Assembly (NCBI RefSeq): GCF_048544455.1
Contig: NC_133537.1
Coordinates: 18,537,541 to 18,601,540 of the forward strand
DNA length: 64,000 bases
Direction: 5' to 3'
DNA from: Silene latifolia
Lineage: Eukaryota > Streptophyta > Magnoliopsida > Caryophyllales > Caryophyllaceae
Shown here: one piece after another, positions 1-10,854 of the stretch
How positions within the stretch are numbered: the stretch's first letter is position 1
Layout: each line of letters begins with the position of its first letter
Translations under genes and position numbers: made by a program
Notes under the pieces: generated by a model
What the model was told of the DNA's origin: nothing
Database searches by the model: none
The model's input: the letters and a program-made list of their open reading frames with translations, nothing else

Positions 1-370
1 CCCGACGCCTCACAATAGTCATTAATCAGGCTCATAAGATTGGCAGCTGTGTGGCCCTTATCCTTAAAGAAGAAAACTGAATCATCTGCAAAGAAAAGGT
101 GTGTGATAGGTCGTACTCCTCTGCAGAGGCTAAAACTATGGACCCGTCCCACCTCGTGGGCGACATCAATATTCGTCGCGAGCACCTCCATGCACAAAAT
201 AAAGAGGTATGGGGATAGCGGATCTCCTTGGCGTAATCCACACAAAGGCCGAAACTGAGGTAATGGCTTCCCATTGAAAAGAATTTCATAGCTCACTGTA
301 GTAACACAGTTCATAATGAGCCCTATCAACCTATGGGGGAAGCCAAATTTGAGAAGCCATTACCTCAGTT
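1..370 (-). mobile_element. L1-type LINE fragment, reverse transcriptase domain
   Basis: Read on the minus strand, about 355 down to 1 is one open frame with hallmarks of a plant L1-type reverse transcriptase: LLKFGFPHRL, then NGKPLPQFRPLCGLRQGDP, SPYLFILCMEVL and the catalytic FADDS box followed by VFFFKD. The 3' part of the element lies outside the window. The 5' side is truncated at about 353-370, where GAAGCCATTACCTCAGTT (353-370) is an exact inverted copy of 253-270. The element therefore ends in a small fold-back. This is a dead 5'-truncated copy rather than a host gene. Confidence 0.88.
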
Positions 371-375
371 GGAGC

Positions 376-1269
376 AATATATATAAATGAAAAATATGAA
401 ATATAGATAAATATTCCAAAAAAAAAAAAAAAAAAAAAACTACTAAACACGAGGGTAATTTAGGTACTAATGAAAAAACTAAATTATAATTTAGGAAAAA
501 GTGGGAAAAAAAAATTAAAATAAAATGCGTCACTTAATCACAGTATTATGCTTCTACCTTGCCAACATCAATTGGACCAAACCTTATGAAAGCCAACCAA
601 TGTGACAGATATAAGTGACAATCAGATAGGTCGGGTCATGACTACATACGGACCAGGTTTACGTTAGGTTTAGGTTGAATATAGGTAGGGTATTAGTCGG
701 GTCAATTTTTAGCTCGGGTTCGGGATCATATCGGGTTTGGGTTCAGTCAAGTTTGGTTTGTTGTTGGGCCAAGTCATTCAGAAAAATTTAGTCGAGTCAG
801 ATTGAGCCATTCTCGGGGGTCATGCATTATCGAGTTTATTATGGCGTCACGCCAGTATGAGACCGAGTTGATCATTTTGATAATTTTTCCGTTGTTATAT
901 TTTGCATGAATTGGCTCCTTAATCAATTTATTATCGAATAGATCTTTCCAGATTAATTTATCAATTCTAGTTAAATACTTAAATTTGGGTCATTATTAGG
1001 CAAAGATATACGGTTAAGTAATGTAAAATACTTTTATAAACATTGTTCATGATATGTGAAAATGAAACTATCTCAACCAAGCTTACGTTTTTTTATTTGA
1101 GTTTCAAGATCGGTTTTATACTCTAAGCCTCCAAACGCATTAAACAATGAGTCAATGACTAACAATGGGCCAATAGTTAGATTGTTTATATCGCAAAAAC
1201 AAACCTTTGCTTATGCAAAGGTTAATGTAACGGGATTTAAAAACATATTTTGTATCATAGAAAGATTGT
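376..1269. other. Intergenic, no gene seen
   Basis: No plausible exon or long frame is visible. A 20-odd-nt A tract lies at about 419-440. From about 625 to 830 the sequence is rich in GGGTC/GGTTCGGG words, which reappear at 2720-3010 on the other side of the MITE cluster. Both may belong to one old DNA transposon with short subterminal repeats, but ends could not be defined. Confidence 0.5.
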
Positions 1270-2715
1270 TTATATTTTCTTGACTGTTTGGTAAACAATA
1301 TATTAGGAGAAATTAGTAGATTTCGGTATAAATAAATAGTAGATTGATTAATTAATCTACTAATTTTACATATTTGGTTAATGACATATTCAGATAGCAT
1401 ATTGGCCGAAATCTAGGTCATGTTTGGTACTCAGCTGATTAATATTAGCAGAAGCAGATTGGTAAAGCAGATTAAAAATGACAGATTGGATTGACAGGTT
1501 TGACTAGCATATTTCAATTAGCAGATTTAGGCCGTTTGGCAAACGGCATGAGCAAGTTAATGATAGCCGATAGCGTTAGCAGAATACGGTTGGCAGATTT
1601 TAGTAGCAGGTTTGACCATCATATTAAATTAGCAGAATTGAAAAAACGTGTTTGGTAACTAGCAGATTATATGACAAATCTACCATTTCCATGTATAAAC
1701 TCAATACGCTATTACAATATGCTGCTATTCAAAAATAGTAGATTCCGGTCTATATGCTATCTGAATATGTCATTAACCAAACACATAAAATTAGTAGATT
1801 GATTGGTCAAACCACTTTTTAAGCTGGAATCTACTAATTTCACATAGGCCATGTTTGGCAAACAGCAGAAGCAGATTTGTAATAGCGGATAACGTTAGCA
1901 GATTACGATTAGTAGATTTTAATAGCAGGTTTGACTATCAAATTAAATTAGCAGATTTAAAAAAGGGTGTTTGGTAATTAGCAGATTATTGGATAATTAG
2001 AGTAGATTCATGTATAATTTGAATATGCTAATACAATATGCTGCTATTAGCAGCATATTCAAAAATAGTAAATTCCGGCCAATATGCTATAAGAATATGT
2101 CGTTTACCAAACACTTGAAAATAGTAGATTGCTTGGTCAATCTATTAATTAGGCCGGAATCTACTAATCTTACTCAGTCTGCTGTTTACCAAACAGGGTC
2201 ATAATATGCTGTTTACCAAACAAGGCCTAATAAGTGTTTGGTAATTAGCGGATTTAGGTTAATAGATTGTTGTATCTATGTGTAAATAGTTGCCAAATTC
2301 ATTTTCACAATCTACTAATGTGAATATGCTGGGGGAACAGTATATTGAAAAACAGTAGATTGAGCTCTAATCTACTGTTTCAGTATGTCATTTACCAAAC
2401 ACTTAAATTAGTAGATTGGTGAGTCAAACATTCTAAAAGCTTTGAATATGCTGAATATTTACCAATCCGTTGTTTACCAAACACCCCCTAATGTTTTTAA
2501 ATATGCTGCTATATTAGCAGCATATTGTAATAGCATATTCATTTTATACATGAAACTGGTAGATTTGTCATATAATTTGCTAATTACTAAACACGTTTTC
2601 TTAATTCTGCTAATTTAATTTGATGATCAAACTTGCTGCTAAAATCTGTCAACCGTATTCTGCTAACGTTTTCTGCTGTTGTAAATCTGCTTCTGCCGTT
2701 TGCCAAACAAGGTCT
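1270..2715. repeat. Cluster of AT-rich fold-back MITEs
   Basis: Several copies of the same words occur in both orientations: TTTGGCAAACAGCAGAAGCA, TTGGTAATTAGCAGATTA, CAATATGCTGCTATT and TAGTAGATT. The clearest unit is about 1847-2712. It starts GGCCATGTTTGGCAAACAGC and ends in the near reverse complement TCTGCCGTTTGCCAAACAAGG, with arms similar over roughly 250 bp. A second, partly overlapping copy runs from about 1415 to 1846, and an inverted fragment lies at about 1310-1400. There is no transposase. The long arms fit non-autonomous TIR or fold-back elements. The superfamily is uncertain because no clean target duplication was found. Confidence 0.7.
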
Positions 2716-3060
2716 TTGTTATGACGAGGTTATATTTTGAGTCGATGTCAGATTATGTTTCGGATTAGACAAGCTTTCAAGTCATTTTTGGGTTATCTTT
2801 TGAGTTGGATCGGCTGTCGTGTCAGGTCGGTTCGAAGCGGAATTGGGTTGACTCGAGTTATGGGTGATTTCGGACAGTGTCAAATTCGGTTCCAGATCAA
2901 CCTTCGTCGGACTCGGGGTACGAGTCATCATTTGGTCAAGTTGGTTTTGTATCGGGTCGGGCTTTGGTTTGGTTTCTCAAGTCGGGCTAGCTCAAGTGAT
3001 ATAGCCTATAGGTAGCTCAGGCCACCACGATCGATATAACGAAAACGAAATACAATATAT
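2716..3060. other. GGGTC-rich flank, no gene seen
   Basis: This stretch resembles 625-830 in its words (GGTCGGGT, GGTTCGG, CAAGTCGGG). The 92-residue frame at 2737-3015 is built from these repeats and resembles no protein. It is probably old transposon debris between the MITE cluster and the ARL2 promoter. Confidence 0.45.
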
Positions 3061-3094
3061 TGGGCCCAAAAATGCGGTGTCATAAGTCGGCCCA
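3061..3094 (+). promoter_or_regulatory. Putative Site II (TGGGCC) promoter elements of ARL2
   Basis: TGGGCCCA at 3061-3068 and GGCCCA at 3089-3094 lie about 145-175 bp upstream of the ARL2 start codon. TGGGCY Site II boxes, bound by TCP factors, are common in plant housekeeping promoters. No clear TATA box is visible. That these boxes act on ARL2 is inferred from position only. Confidence 0.45.
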
Positions 3095-3236
3095 AGTCGC
3101 AGGCCTTTTGATTTCCCTCCAAACCTTCAAGGCTTCAACCATGACAATCCGTAAAATCAAGATCAAAATGGGGACTAAAATCACAAATCAAAATTTCAGA
3201 TCGATTGAAAATTGAAATCGAAGAGCAATTAGAAGC

Positions 3237-6200
3237 ATGGGGTTACTGAGCATAATCCGTAAAATCAAGAGAAAAGAGAAAGAAATGCGAATTCTCATGG
3301 TGTATGTATACTATGTGCTCTCTCTTAATTTATTTAATTTCTACTTAAAAATACAATTTACCCAGATTTGATTGTAATTAATAGTATAATGTTGAATGCA
3401 GGGGGCTGGACAATTCAGGGAAGACAACCATAGTTCTGAAAATCAATGGAGAGGATACTAGTGTTATCAGTCCTACCTTGGGTTTTAATATTAAGACCAT
3501 TTCCTACCAAAAGTATTACTTTCTCCTTCATTCTTACATTTTTGTGCTTATGTTTAATTCCTGTGTTTACAGCTTAATATGGAGTAGTGTATTTCTTACC
3601 GTTAGTATTTTGTTGCAGTTCACTAATTAGGTTTTATAATGTCAAGAATGTTAAGTGATTTTATTGTAAAACCGCCTTACACAAGAATTTATGTTTCATA
3701 GGAGGGTGTTGTAGAACTAGTGAAATAGAATTGCTCCCAAAAACTACCTCTGTGTTTGGATAGTATTTAAATAGATATGGGTTTGGCAGATATTGTGATT
3801 TGGCTGATATTGGGATAGAATTGCCCCCAAAATCTACCGATGTGACTTGAAAGCTATTTGATGGAACGAACTTGAACTGTTCGGATTGCTAGTTCATGAA
3901 GGCGGGTTTGATGGAGCAAAGTAGCTATACAAGGGAATTTCTTACGCTTCCCATCTCATCCGTTACAAGTCCATCTATTTTCACAAGCCCTTGTGGACTT
4001 TGGAGGGAAAGAAATGGGAGGGATTTGGAAGGAGAAAATTTCCATTGTTTGGGTAGAGAAATAGGGTGGAGGGATTTGGAGGGAGAGGTAAAGTGATCCT
4101 AAAATTTCCCCTGTTCAAGGCAAATTATTTACCCTCCTACACAAAAGATTTGGAGGGAAAACACCCCTCCCTCCTTTCCTCCTTCCTTTCTCTTCCCCCC
4201 TTTCCCTCCCTTCCCTCCCCTCCCTTTTTGATATCCAAACAAGGCTTATAAGTCATAGTGAAAATTTGCTAACTATAGTGCTCAAATTTAGCAACAAGTA
4301 TTGATGGTCAAGGCAGTGTCAAGCATGGTAGAGGCAAATTTAGCAACAACTGTGAGTATTCGTTTTAAGTGACGGATGTGGAAAATTTTGAGAAGATATT
4401 TAGCTTAGTTAAATTAAATGATGTAGTGCATTACTATGTTCTTCATTAAAGTATTGATGGTCAAGCATGGTAGAGGCAAATGGAGCTATATTTCTTAGGA
4501 GTCTCTTAGATTGGGGTAATTGTTAATGGGATGGAGAATATAGCGGTGGCGGTGGTGGATGGAGGAAAGAGACGAATATAAGCTAATACAGAGTAACTAG
4601 TAACTACACCATTGATGGGCTAATAGTACCCTCACAAGTCACAAGTCACAACCCCTTCATGCTCTTGTCACCACTCCTTATCTTCCATTCATTACCCTCA
4701 TTTTTCTCCTTTGTTCATTTGTTTTGAGCTCTATTGCTCCCATGATATGTTAACCCCAATCAAAGCAACCTTCTAGAGTTATTTCCTCTTTAATTATATG
4801 GTAGATGATTTGTCTCACATGTGAGACTCTCTCGTATAAGTTTATTGTGTTCATTCTCTTGCTCTACTATAGTTATGGTGGTTGCCGTAAATGGCTGAGA
4901 TTTTCTTGTGAAGTGGTGATGGCTCTTCTACAAGTCAGCAGTAGTTTTACTCCGTACATTACATCTGTGTATAACTGTGTATTTCCTCCTAACCTAGCTT
5001 ATCTGACTCTTTATCTTAGCCGAATGTATCAAGGTCTGAGCCGTCTGACCTCTGGATACTTGGGTTCTATTGAATAACACGGGCAATTTATGATATAAAA
5101 ATGATGAATTCTTTTGACATTCGTGAAGAAAACCTATCCCATAAGTGACCATTATGGTAGCTATGAACTATTGCTAACTGTTTCCAATATAGGATGATGT
5201 TAGGTGTCTGCCTTTCTGGTCTTTGGAAAAGGTAATTGCATAGATTGCTGACAAGACGAGATGAGTACTTAAATTGCTTCTGATGGCAAAATTTGGCAGG
5301 TATACGCTCAATATATGGGATGTGGGTGGTCAAAAAACAATTAGAGCCTACTGGAGGAACTACTTCGAACAGACTGATGGTTTGATTTGGGTAGTTGATA
5401 GTTCGGATCTTCGTCGATTAGATGATTGCAAGAATGAACTGCATAATCTGCTGAAAGAGGAGGTACATATCTTGTTAAATTTCTTCATGTCTCTGGCATA
5501 TTTTTCGTTTGATAAGTTTGTGTCTATTGATAATATTGTGACACTGTCTAACTGTTGTCCGTGAAGGCACCCTCTAAAGTGGATGTTTTGCTTTTTTGAA
5601 TGAGAAAAAGAAGTTATACATGTCCAAAGAGTATCAGAGAGTATAAAAAACAACTTGGGAAAAATATATGTTTTCAAACATAATGAAAGTGCTGACACTA
5701 GGTACCGTTGTTATTATCTGCTTTGTGGACGTACTCTTCATTGTTGGTGAACTTGTTTAGTTGGTTTATTTTACTTGATATATATCTCAACTTTGAATAG
5801 CGTTTGACACAGTGATACTTTGCCTCAAATGGGATTTAATTGTTTGTTTCATTGTAGAGGCTATCAGGAGCATCCTTGTTGGTTTTTGCAAATAAGCAGG
5901 ATATACAAGGCGCACTTTCACCAGCTGAAATTGTCAAAGTAAGTTTCTTTTTTCTTGGGTGTTAATACGTTAAAACTGTTAGTCCATCTAATCGAACTGG
6001 ACATTTATGTGAAATTGAATGTTTCATTTCCTACTTTCCTTGTTACTTAAGACCTGGTTCTACTTTAATAGTTTAATCTAAGTAGCTCCTTTCACGAAAA
6101 ATTCTCTGTTATGACAATGACAACAAAGCCTTATTCTCTAAGTCCTTGCTTGATGGAGTAATACAAAGGAAAATGGAGGGGGGCAATTTCCCTTCCTATA

Positions 6201-6771
6201 AGCCCAATTAAATCCCTTCGAAGTTCCAAGCTTCACCATAGAAACTATCTGGAAGGAAAGTTATCCCATCTCCTTCCCTCGTAACCTTGTTGCCGAACAA
6301 AAAGCCAATGTAAGGTAAGGAAACTATGAAAAGGGGGAAGAAGGGAAAACAAGGTGGTAAAACAAAGATAGACAAGAGAAGGGCTAGCATTCTGTCTTCT
6401 AACTTAATGTAAATATGTAAATCCATGATATTTTCTCTCCTCAGGCAAAAATCTTTGATCAGTTTTGCAACCATGGAAATAATGTAATAAACCTTATGAC
6501 CTTTAGATGAAGTCTTGCCATCGTGTCTATTGTCTGACTGATTCATATGGCAGCCAAGCCATTAAATGATCGGCTATCTTCATTGTGTATACATGTAATT
6601 GTCATCTCTCATTTGGCATCATCCAATGCGTAGGTGCTGAACTTGGATGCCATGGACAAAACCCGGCACTGGAAAATAGAAGGGTGCAGTGCTTACACTG
6701 GAGAAGGACTGCTTGAAGGATTTGACTGGCTAGTTCAGGACATTGCCTCGAGGATTTATATGCTTGACTGA
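3237..6771 (+). CDS. ARL2: ADP-ribosylation factor-like protein 2 (ARL2/TITAN5-type GTPase)
   Basis: Five exons, 3237-3301, 3402-3512, 5300-5462, 5858-5938 and 6634-6771, encode 185 residues, the usual ARL2 length. All junctions are GT-AG and in phase. Visible motifs are P-loop GLDNSGKT (23-30), switch I threonine T47, WDVGGQ (65-70), NKQD (125-128) and CSA (158-160). The N-terminus [20 protein letters not shown] is typical of ARL2. In the family this cytosolic GTPase works with tubulin-folding cofactors, and loss in Arabidopsis (TITAN5) arrests embryos with giant nuclei. Intron 2 (1.8 kb) holds a purine/pyrimidine-skewed insertion at about 3990-4240, and intron 4 holds similar GA-rich debris at about 6130-6360. 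Nothing in the coding exons looks damaged, so the gene is probably functional. Confidence 0.96.
3990..4240. repeat. Purine/pyrimidine-skewed MITE-like insertion in ARL2 intron 2
   Basis: The left part (about 4000-4090) is almost pure purine with repeated GGAGGGATTTGGA units. The right part (about 4155-4232) is almost pure pyrimidine with CCCTCCCTCCTTTCC-type units, and the whole can fold back. It ends at GATATCCAAACAAGG, a word common at ends of plant MITEs. No coding content is present. Boundaries are approximate and no target duplication was identified. Confidence 0.5.
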
Positions 6772-7455
6772 CTTCAGCTTCGCATGCTTGAAGGATTGAC
6801 TTTGGTGAATCACAGATTCATTCAACGGATTTGGAAGTGTGAATGTGGTTGCTGTTGGTAAATCTATTATTCCCCTTTTATTTGTGAGTTGTTATTCCTA
6901 CTGAAATTTGTATGAAATTAGGTTTTCAATCTCCTCCAGCACTTATCATAATCAGATTAATTTGCTCTCTCTTCTATTTATCTTTCTTATTCAACATCAA
7001 AGATATGGCTCCTCTAGATATATATCTATGAATATCTGATCTCTTCACTGCTCTCCTATTTTCTTTGTACCATAAATGGGTTGGTCACGGAGTCGGTACA
7101 GTGTATGGATGATTGTATGGAGTAGCTTTGTGGTGGAGTTGAGGAAGACCAGTCCTGAAACTATAGTGGTCAAACATTCGGTTGGGGAGATTAGTGCTGC
7201 ATTTGGGGTGCGCAGTGCGCTTCAGTCGAGATTTTCATGACGGTTTGGGTCTGGCTAAAAAAAGTGTCAACACACCCTCTCTACACTCTTGTTGGAGGCA
7301 TTTTTTTTTTTTGACATGAGTTTTTTTCGTCGGTCACAAGATAATCCAAATGGTAAAAGAGTTAAAAAAAAGTCCCATGTACCACTCCTTGCAAACAAGA
7401 ACTTCCTTCTCATATAACAATTTTTTTCGAAATAACTATGGTTTTAAAGTATTAA
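6772..7455 (+). other. ARL2 3' UTR and downstream flank
   Basis: This follows the ARL2 stop codon. The first one or two hundred bases are probably 3' UTR, but no single poly(A) signal stands out. Beyond that the DNA is AT-rich with no plausible exon. A T11-type tract lies near 7300-7311. Confidence 0.4.
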
Positions 7456-7484
7456 TTAGGTTTGTGACCCGTGAAATTCACGGG
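7456..7484 (-). mobile_element. Helitron 3' end (element extends rightwards)
   Basis: On the minus strand the sequence reads hairpin CCCGTGAATTTCACGGG (7468-7484), then a short spacer, then CTAA at 7459-7456, followed by T. A short GC-rich hairpin about 10 nt before CTRR, inserted in front of T, is the Helitron 3' signature. The same hairpin sequence ends the element at 18517. The 5' end was not located. Confidence 0.55.
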
Positions 7485-8227
7485 TTTATTTGTTTTAGTT
7501 TTGATATTGTTATTGTATTGTTAATATTTGTTCGAGCAATTAGTTGTTGATCCATTTAAAAATATACAGTCTTGAAATACATAGAAATTAGTTAGTTAAT
7601 ACCTTATTTCTTTGACAACTTTGGTTTATTTTTGTAAATCGAATCCGGCAAGTGACAATGTGATAGCTACTAATTTTGAGAAACTTGACAACGGAGCAAT
7701 AACAAAGACGACTTATTATATATACGTGTGTTTTACTCCGCAATATAATAAAGTGAGTTTTTTAAATATTAAAAGTTGAAACCATCCATATATAATAAAT
7801 TCCGTATGGAAAAATCTCCAATAACGTCTTATAAGGTTGTAAACTCAATACCTCAGTATAGTCATCTCCAAATTATTTACAGACCTCTTCATCAACCTTC
7901 CCATAGAAATATATTTGAAATCTTATCACCACGTGCATGTTTCAAATATTATTTACATCCGAAAAACATTTATTATATCGATAGAAAAATATTAGATACG
8001 ATTCAATGGTATGGTCGGTATCTACTCCATGTATTACGAATTAAATTTTCATTTCAATAGCTCAATAATCTAAAAAACTATATTCCCAAAATCCGAATTC
8101 CAAAAGGTTCATAAAATTTTTTAAGTTCCTTATTACTATTTCAAGAATTTGATCTATCTCTTGTTATACTTATGTCCACGATCCTATATAAAAATAAAAA
8201 TAGTATTAAAGACTATACAATAATCTA

Positions 8228-9115
8228 TTCCGGTTTTGAAAAAAAACACATAAACTTAAAAATATACGGATTAGAATTTAGAAACCATACTATTTAATAT
8301 TTATCTGAAGGTTCACTTTCGCTTCCTTTTACTACGCTTTCTTTTAGTACATGCCTTGATAATAATTCATATGAAATGAAAAAGAAAAATATATGTTAGA
8401 GATGATTATACTCATGAATACAAAAATACAAATTCAAATAGGTTGATCGGGAAAGCATAATAGTAAAATTACACAACAATATACGCTTAATAACAAAGTT
8501 AAAGAAATATTATAAGATCTTCATTTTGAGATCAACGATCATCTTATAATGGTTAAAAAAACATAAATCACTTAAAAAAGTAAAGTAAATTTTATAGAAA
8601 AACAATCAAAAGGTGGGAGTTGGAGAAAACTTAAATTGGAAGAGGAAATGACATAATTAAAATGATTAATTAGTCATGATGGTTCAAAAAGTAAATTGTG
8701 AAATTTTAAAGATTTTTCATTCAATTATTTGTACTTATTTATTTACCATTAATTATGAGAGTAGGTTTTTTGTTTCTAGGAAATTATGAAAGTAAGTTTT
8801 ATGTATTATTCCTGTTTTGACAAAAAAAAACACATAAACTTAAAAACATACTAAGTAGAATTTAGAAATCATACTATTAAATATTTACCCGAAGGTTCAC
8901 TTTCGCTTCATTTTATTATATACCTTGATAATAGTTCATATAAAATGAAAAAGAAAAATATATGTTAGAGACGATTATATCGTGAATACAAAAATACAAA
9001 TTCAAATAGGTTGATCGGGAAAGTATAATAGTAAAATTACACCACAATATACGTTTAATAACAAATTAAAAAAAATATTATAAGACTTCTATTTTGAGAT
9101 CAACAATCATCCATT
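8228..9115. repeat. Diverged direct duplication of about 300 bp
   Basis: The segment at about 8240-8555 recurs at about 8828-9110. Shared words include AAACACATAAACTTAAAAA, GAAGGTTCACTTTCGCTTC, AAGAAAAATATATGTTAGAG and ATAGGTTGATCGGGAAAG. The two copies differ at many positions by eye and are separated by about 270 bp. Neither codes for protein. They may be internal repeats of the Helitron whose end lies at 7456. Confidence 0.75.
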
Positions 9116-9440
9116 ACTTATCAGTTTCTACCTTACATTTTTTTTTTACCTTTAATTTTACCTCAGTTTCATGCCTTTTATATTTCTTCCCTCTTCAGAT
9201 TACCCACGTGATGGTTTGTCTTATCTGCATTCACATATGTTTCATGGTGCTTTAAAGTTATATAAAAAATATATTGACGAAAAGATAAAACATAAACCTG
9301 GCAAAAACTTGACAAACGAATTAAAACATTGTCACATGTAAGTCACTTAAATTAAACCAACTGGAAAACATGAATTCAAATATAAAGCAAACGTTTCATA
9401 AAACCAACAATATAACAAATTAAAATATACTTTATTCGAC

Positions 9441-9530
9441 ACAGCAACAGCAACAGGCCAACAACAACAACAACAATACTCAACAATAATACTCGACAAT
9501 AATACTCAATATACTCAATATAATAAAATA
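9441..9530 (+). repeat. CAA/CAACAATA-type microsatellite
   Basis: Runs of CAACAGCAA and CAACAACAACAA pass into repeated CTCAACAATAATA and CTCAATATA units. It is simple sequence with no coding signal. Confidence 0.7.
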
Positions 9531-9571
9531 AATAAATTAAACCATGAAGTACAATTCACAACCTAGAAACT

Positions 9572-10689
9572 CATGACAAATGGGCATATTTTAAATTGAT
9601 AACTTATACCTAGTATAATACATTTTTTCAAACTTTATACCTAACATAATTTTTTATCAAAACTTATACCAAATATCTTCATTTCTTTTAACTTAATACC
9701 AAGTTGAACTTCCGGCAAAAGAAATGACGAACTGACCGTTTTACCCTTCTCACTTAACCATTAACACTCATTTTGGCAAACAGCTATTTCCCCACCGGAC
9801 ACCACATAAACCAATCAACACCACAAACGCCACTACATACACACCCTTTTGCCGGCAGTCTCCATGCCACAGCGTCACCAACGCCCTCCTTATCACGTAC
9901 CCGTCGACCTCAACTAACCCTACCCACTACAACCACCATCCTACCCCTGCCCATTTTCGAAAATAGGACAACAGCCCACAGCCATTCACACAACTAATTA
10001 ATCTCACTATTAGAACCCGAAAATCATCACTCACAGCCTTTAAAACCACCGAATCCACAATCTTCCATGAAATGCAGATCTGGGCACAAAACGCATAATT
10101 GAGAAATTGCATAAGTGTGCTTGGGGATTAGGCTCGTTGACGCAAAAGTATAATGAAATGGAAAGATAAGAATTGGTCTGAGGGGTGGTGGTTCTTATTA
10201 TTTTAGTGGTCGGCAGCGGCGAATAATGGTGGTGGATGAGGATAAGGTATATAGGGTTTGAATGTGTGGTGGGTGGTAGTTTGAGAAGGGGGTTGCAAAA
10301 ATTATAGTTGAGATGGTGGCGGCAGGGAGATTGTCGGAGACATCTGACATCTGACGTGGCCGATGATGTCCTCATGTGTTAGTGGTGGGTGGTGGGTGGT
10401 GGGTGGTGGTTGTGGGTAATGCTTCTAGTTGTACTGGGTATTGGTGGTGGGTGATTGATTATTGGGTTTTTGTTTGGTAGACTTAAGTAAGGGCAAAATT
10501 GTCAAAGAATAACACATTTTATCATTAATAAATGAATTTGATCGGAATCGGTAATTTTTCTCGCCGGAGCTCAGATTCGGTATTAAGTTTGTAAGAAACA
10601 GTGATGTTAGGTATAAGTTTTGAAAAAATATTATCTTAGGTATAAAATTTTAAAAGTCGGGTTATACTAGGTATAAGTTATCAATTTAC
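9572..10689. mobile_element. Non-autonomous TIR element, Mutator-like
   Basis: Terminal inverted repeats are clear. The left end has TAAATTGATAACTTATACC (about 9591-9609) and the right end has its complement GGTATAAGTTATCAATTTA (10670-10688). Similarity continues inward for about 150 bp. CCTAGAAACT stands on both sides (9562-9571 and 10690-10699) as a 10-bp direct repeat, a length within the usual Mutator-like range. The left arm carries about 20 extra bases outside the repeat. The interior has no transposase. Its proline- and threonine-rich frames are composition artefacts of CA-rich DNA. Confidence 0.65.
10383..10418 (+). other. GGGTGGT repeat, G-quadruplex potential
   Basis: Four GGG runs separated by short TGGT-type loops lie in this stretch of the TIR element. 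They meet the usual sequence pattern for a G-quadruplex. Whether one forms was not tested. Confidence 0.5.
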
Positions 10690-10854
10690 CCTAGAAACTA
10701 TTATAGGTATTATAGGTTTTATAGTCATTACACAACCATAAATTCTTATATTTTAATTCATTTTGTGGTATTATTAAATTAGATAATTGACTGCCGAGCA
10801 CCTCAAGAGATGAATTAAATAGGACAAAATGTTAATGAAAATTATGGGTGTTGA

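Noticed and set aside
9773-10375. Pro/Thr/His-rich frames on both strands
   Set aside because: They arise from CA/GT-rich interior of a TIR element; no domain, splice context or codon pattern supports them.
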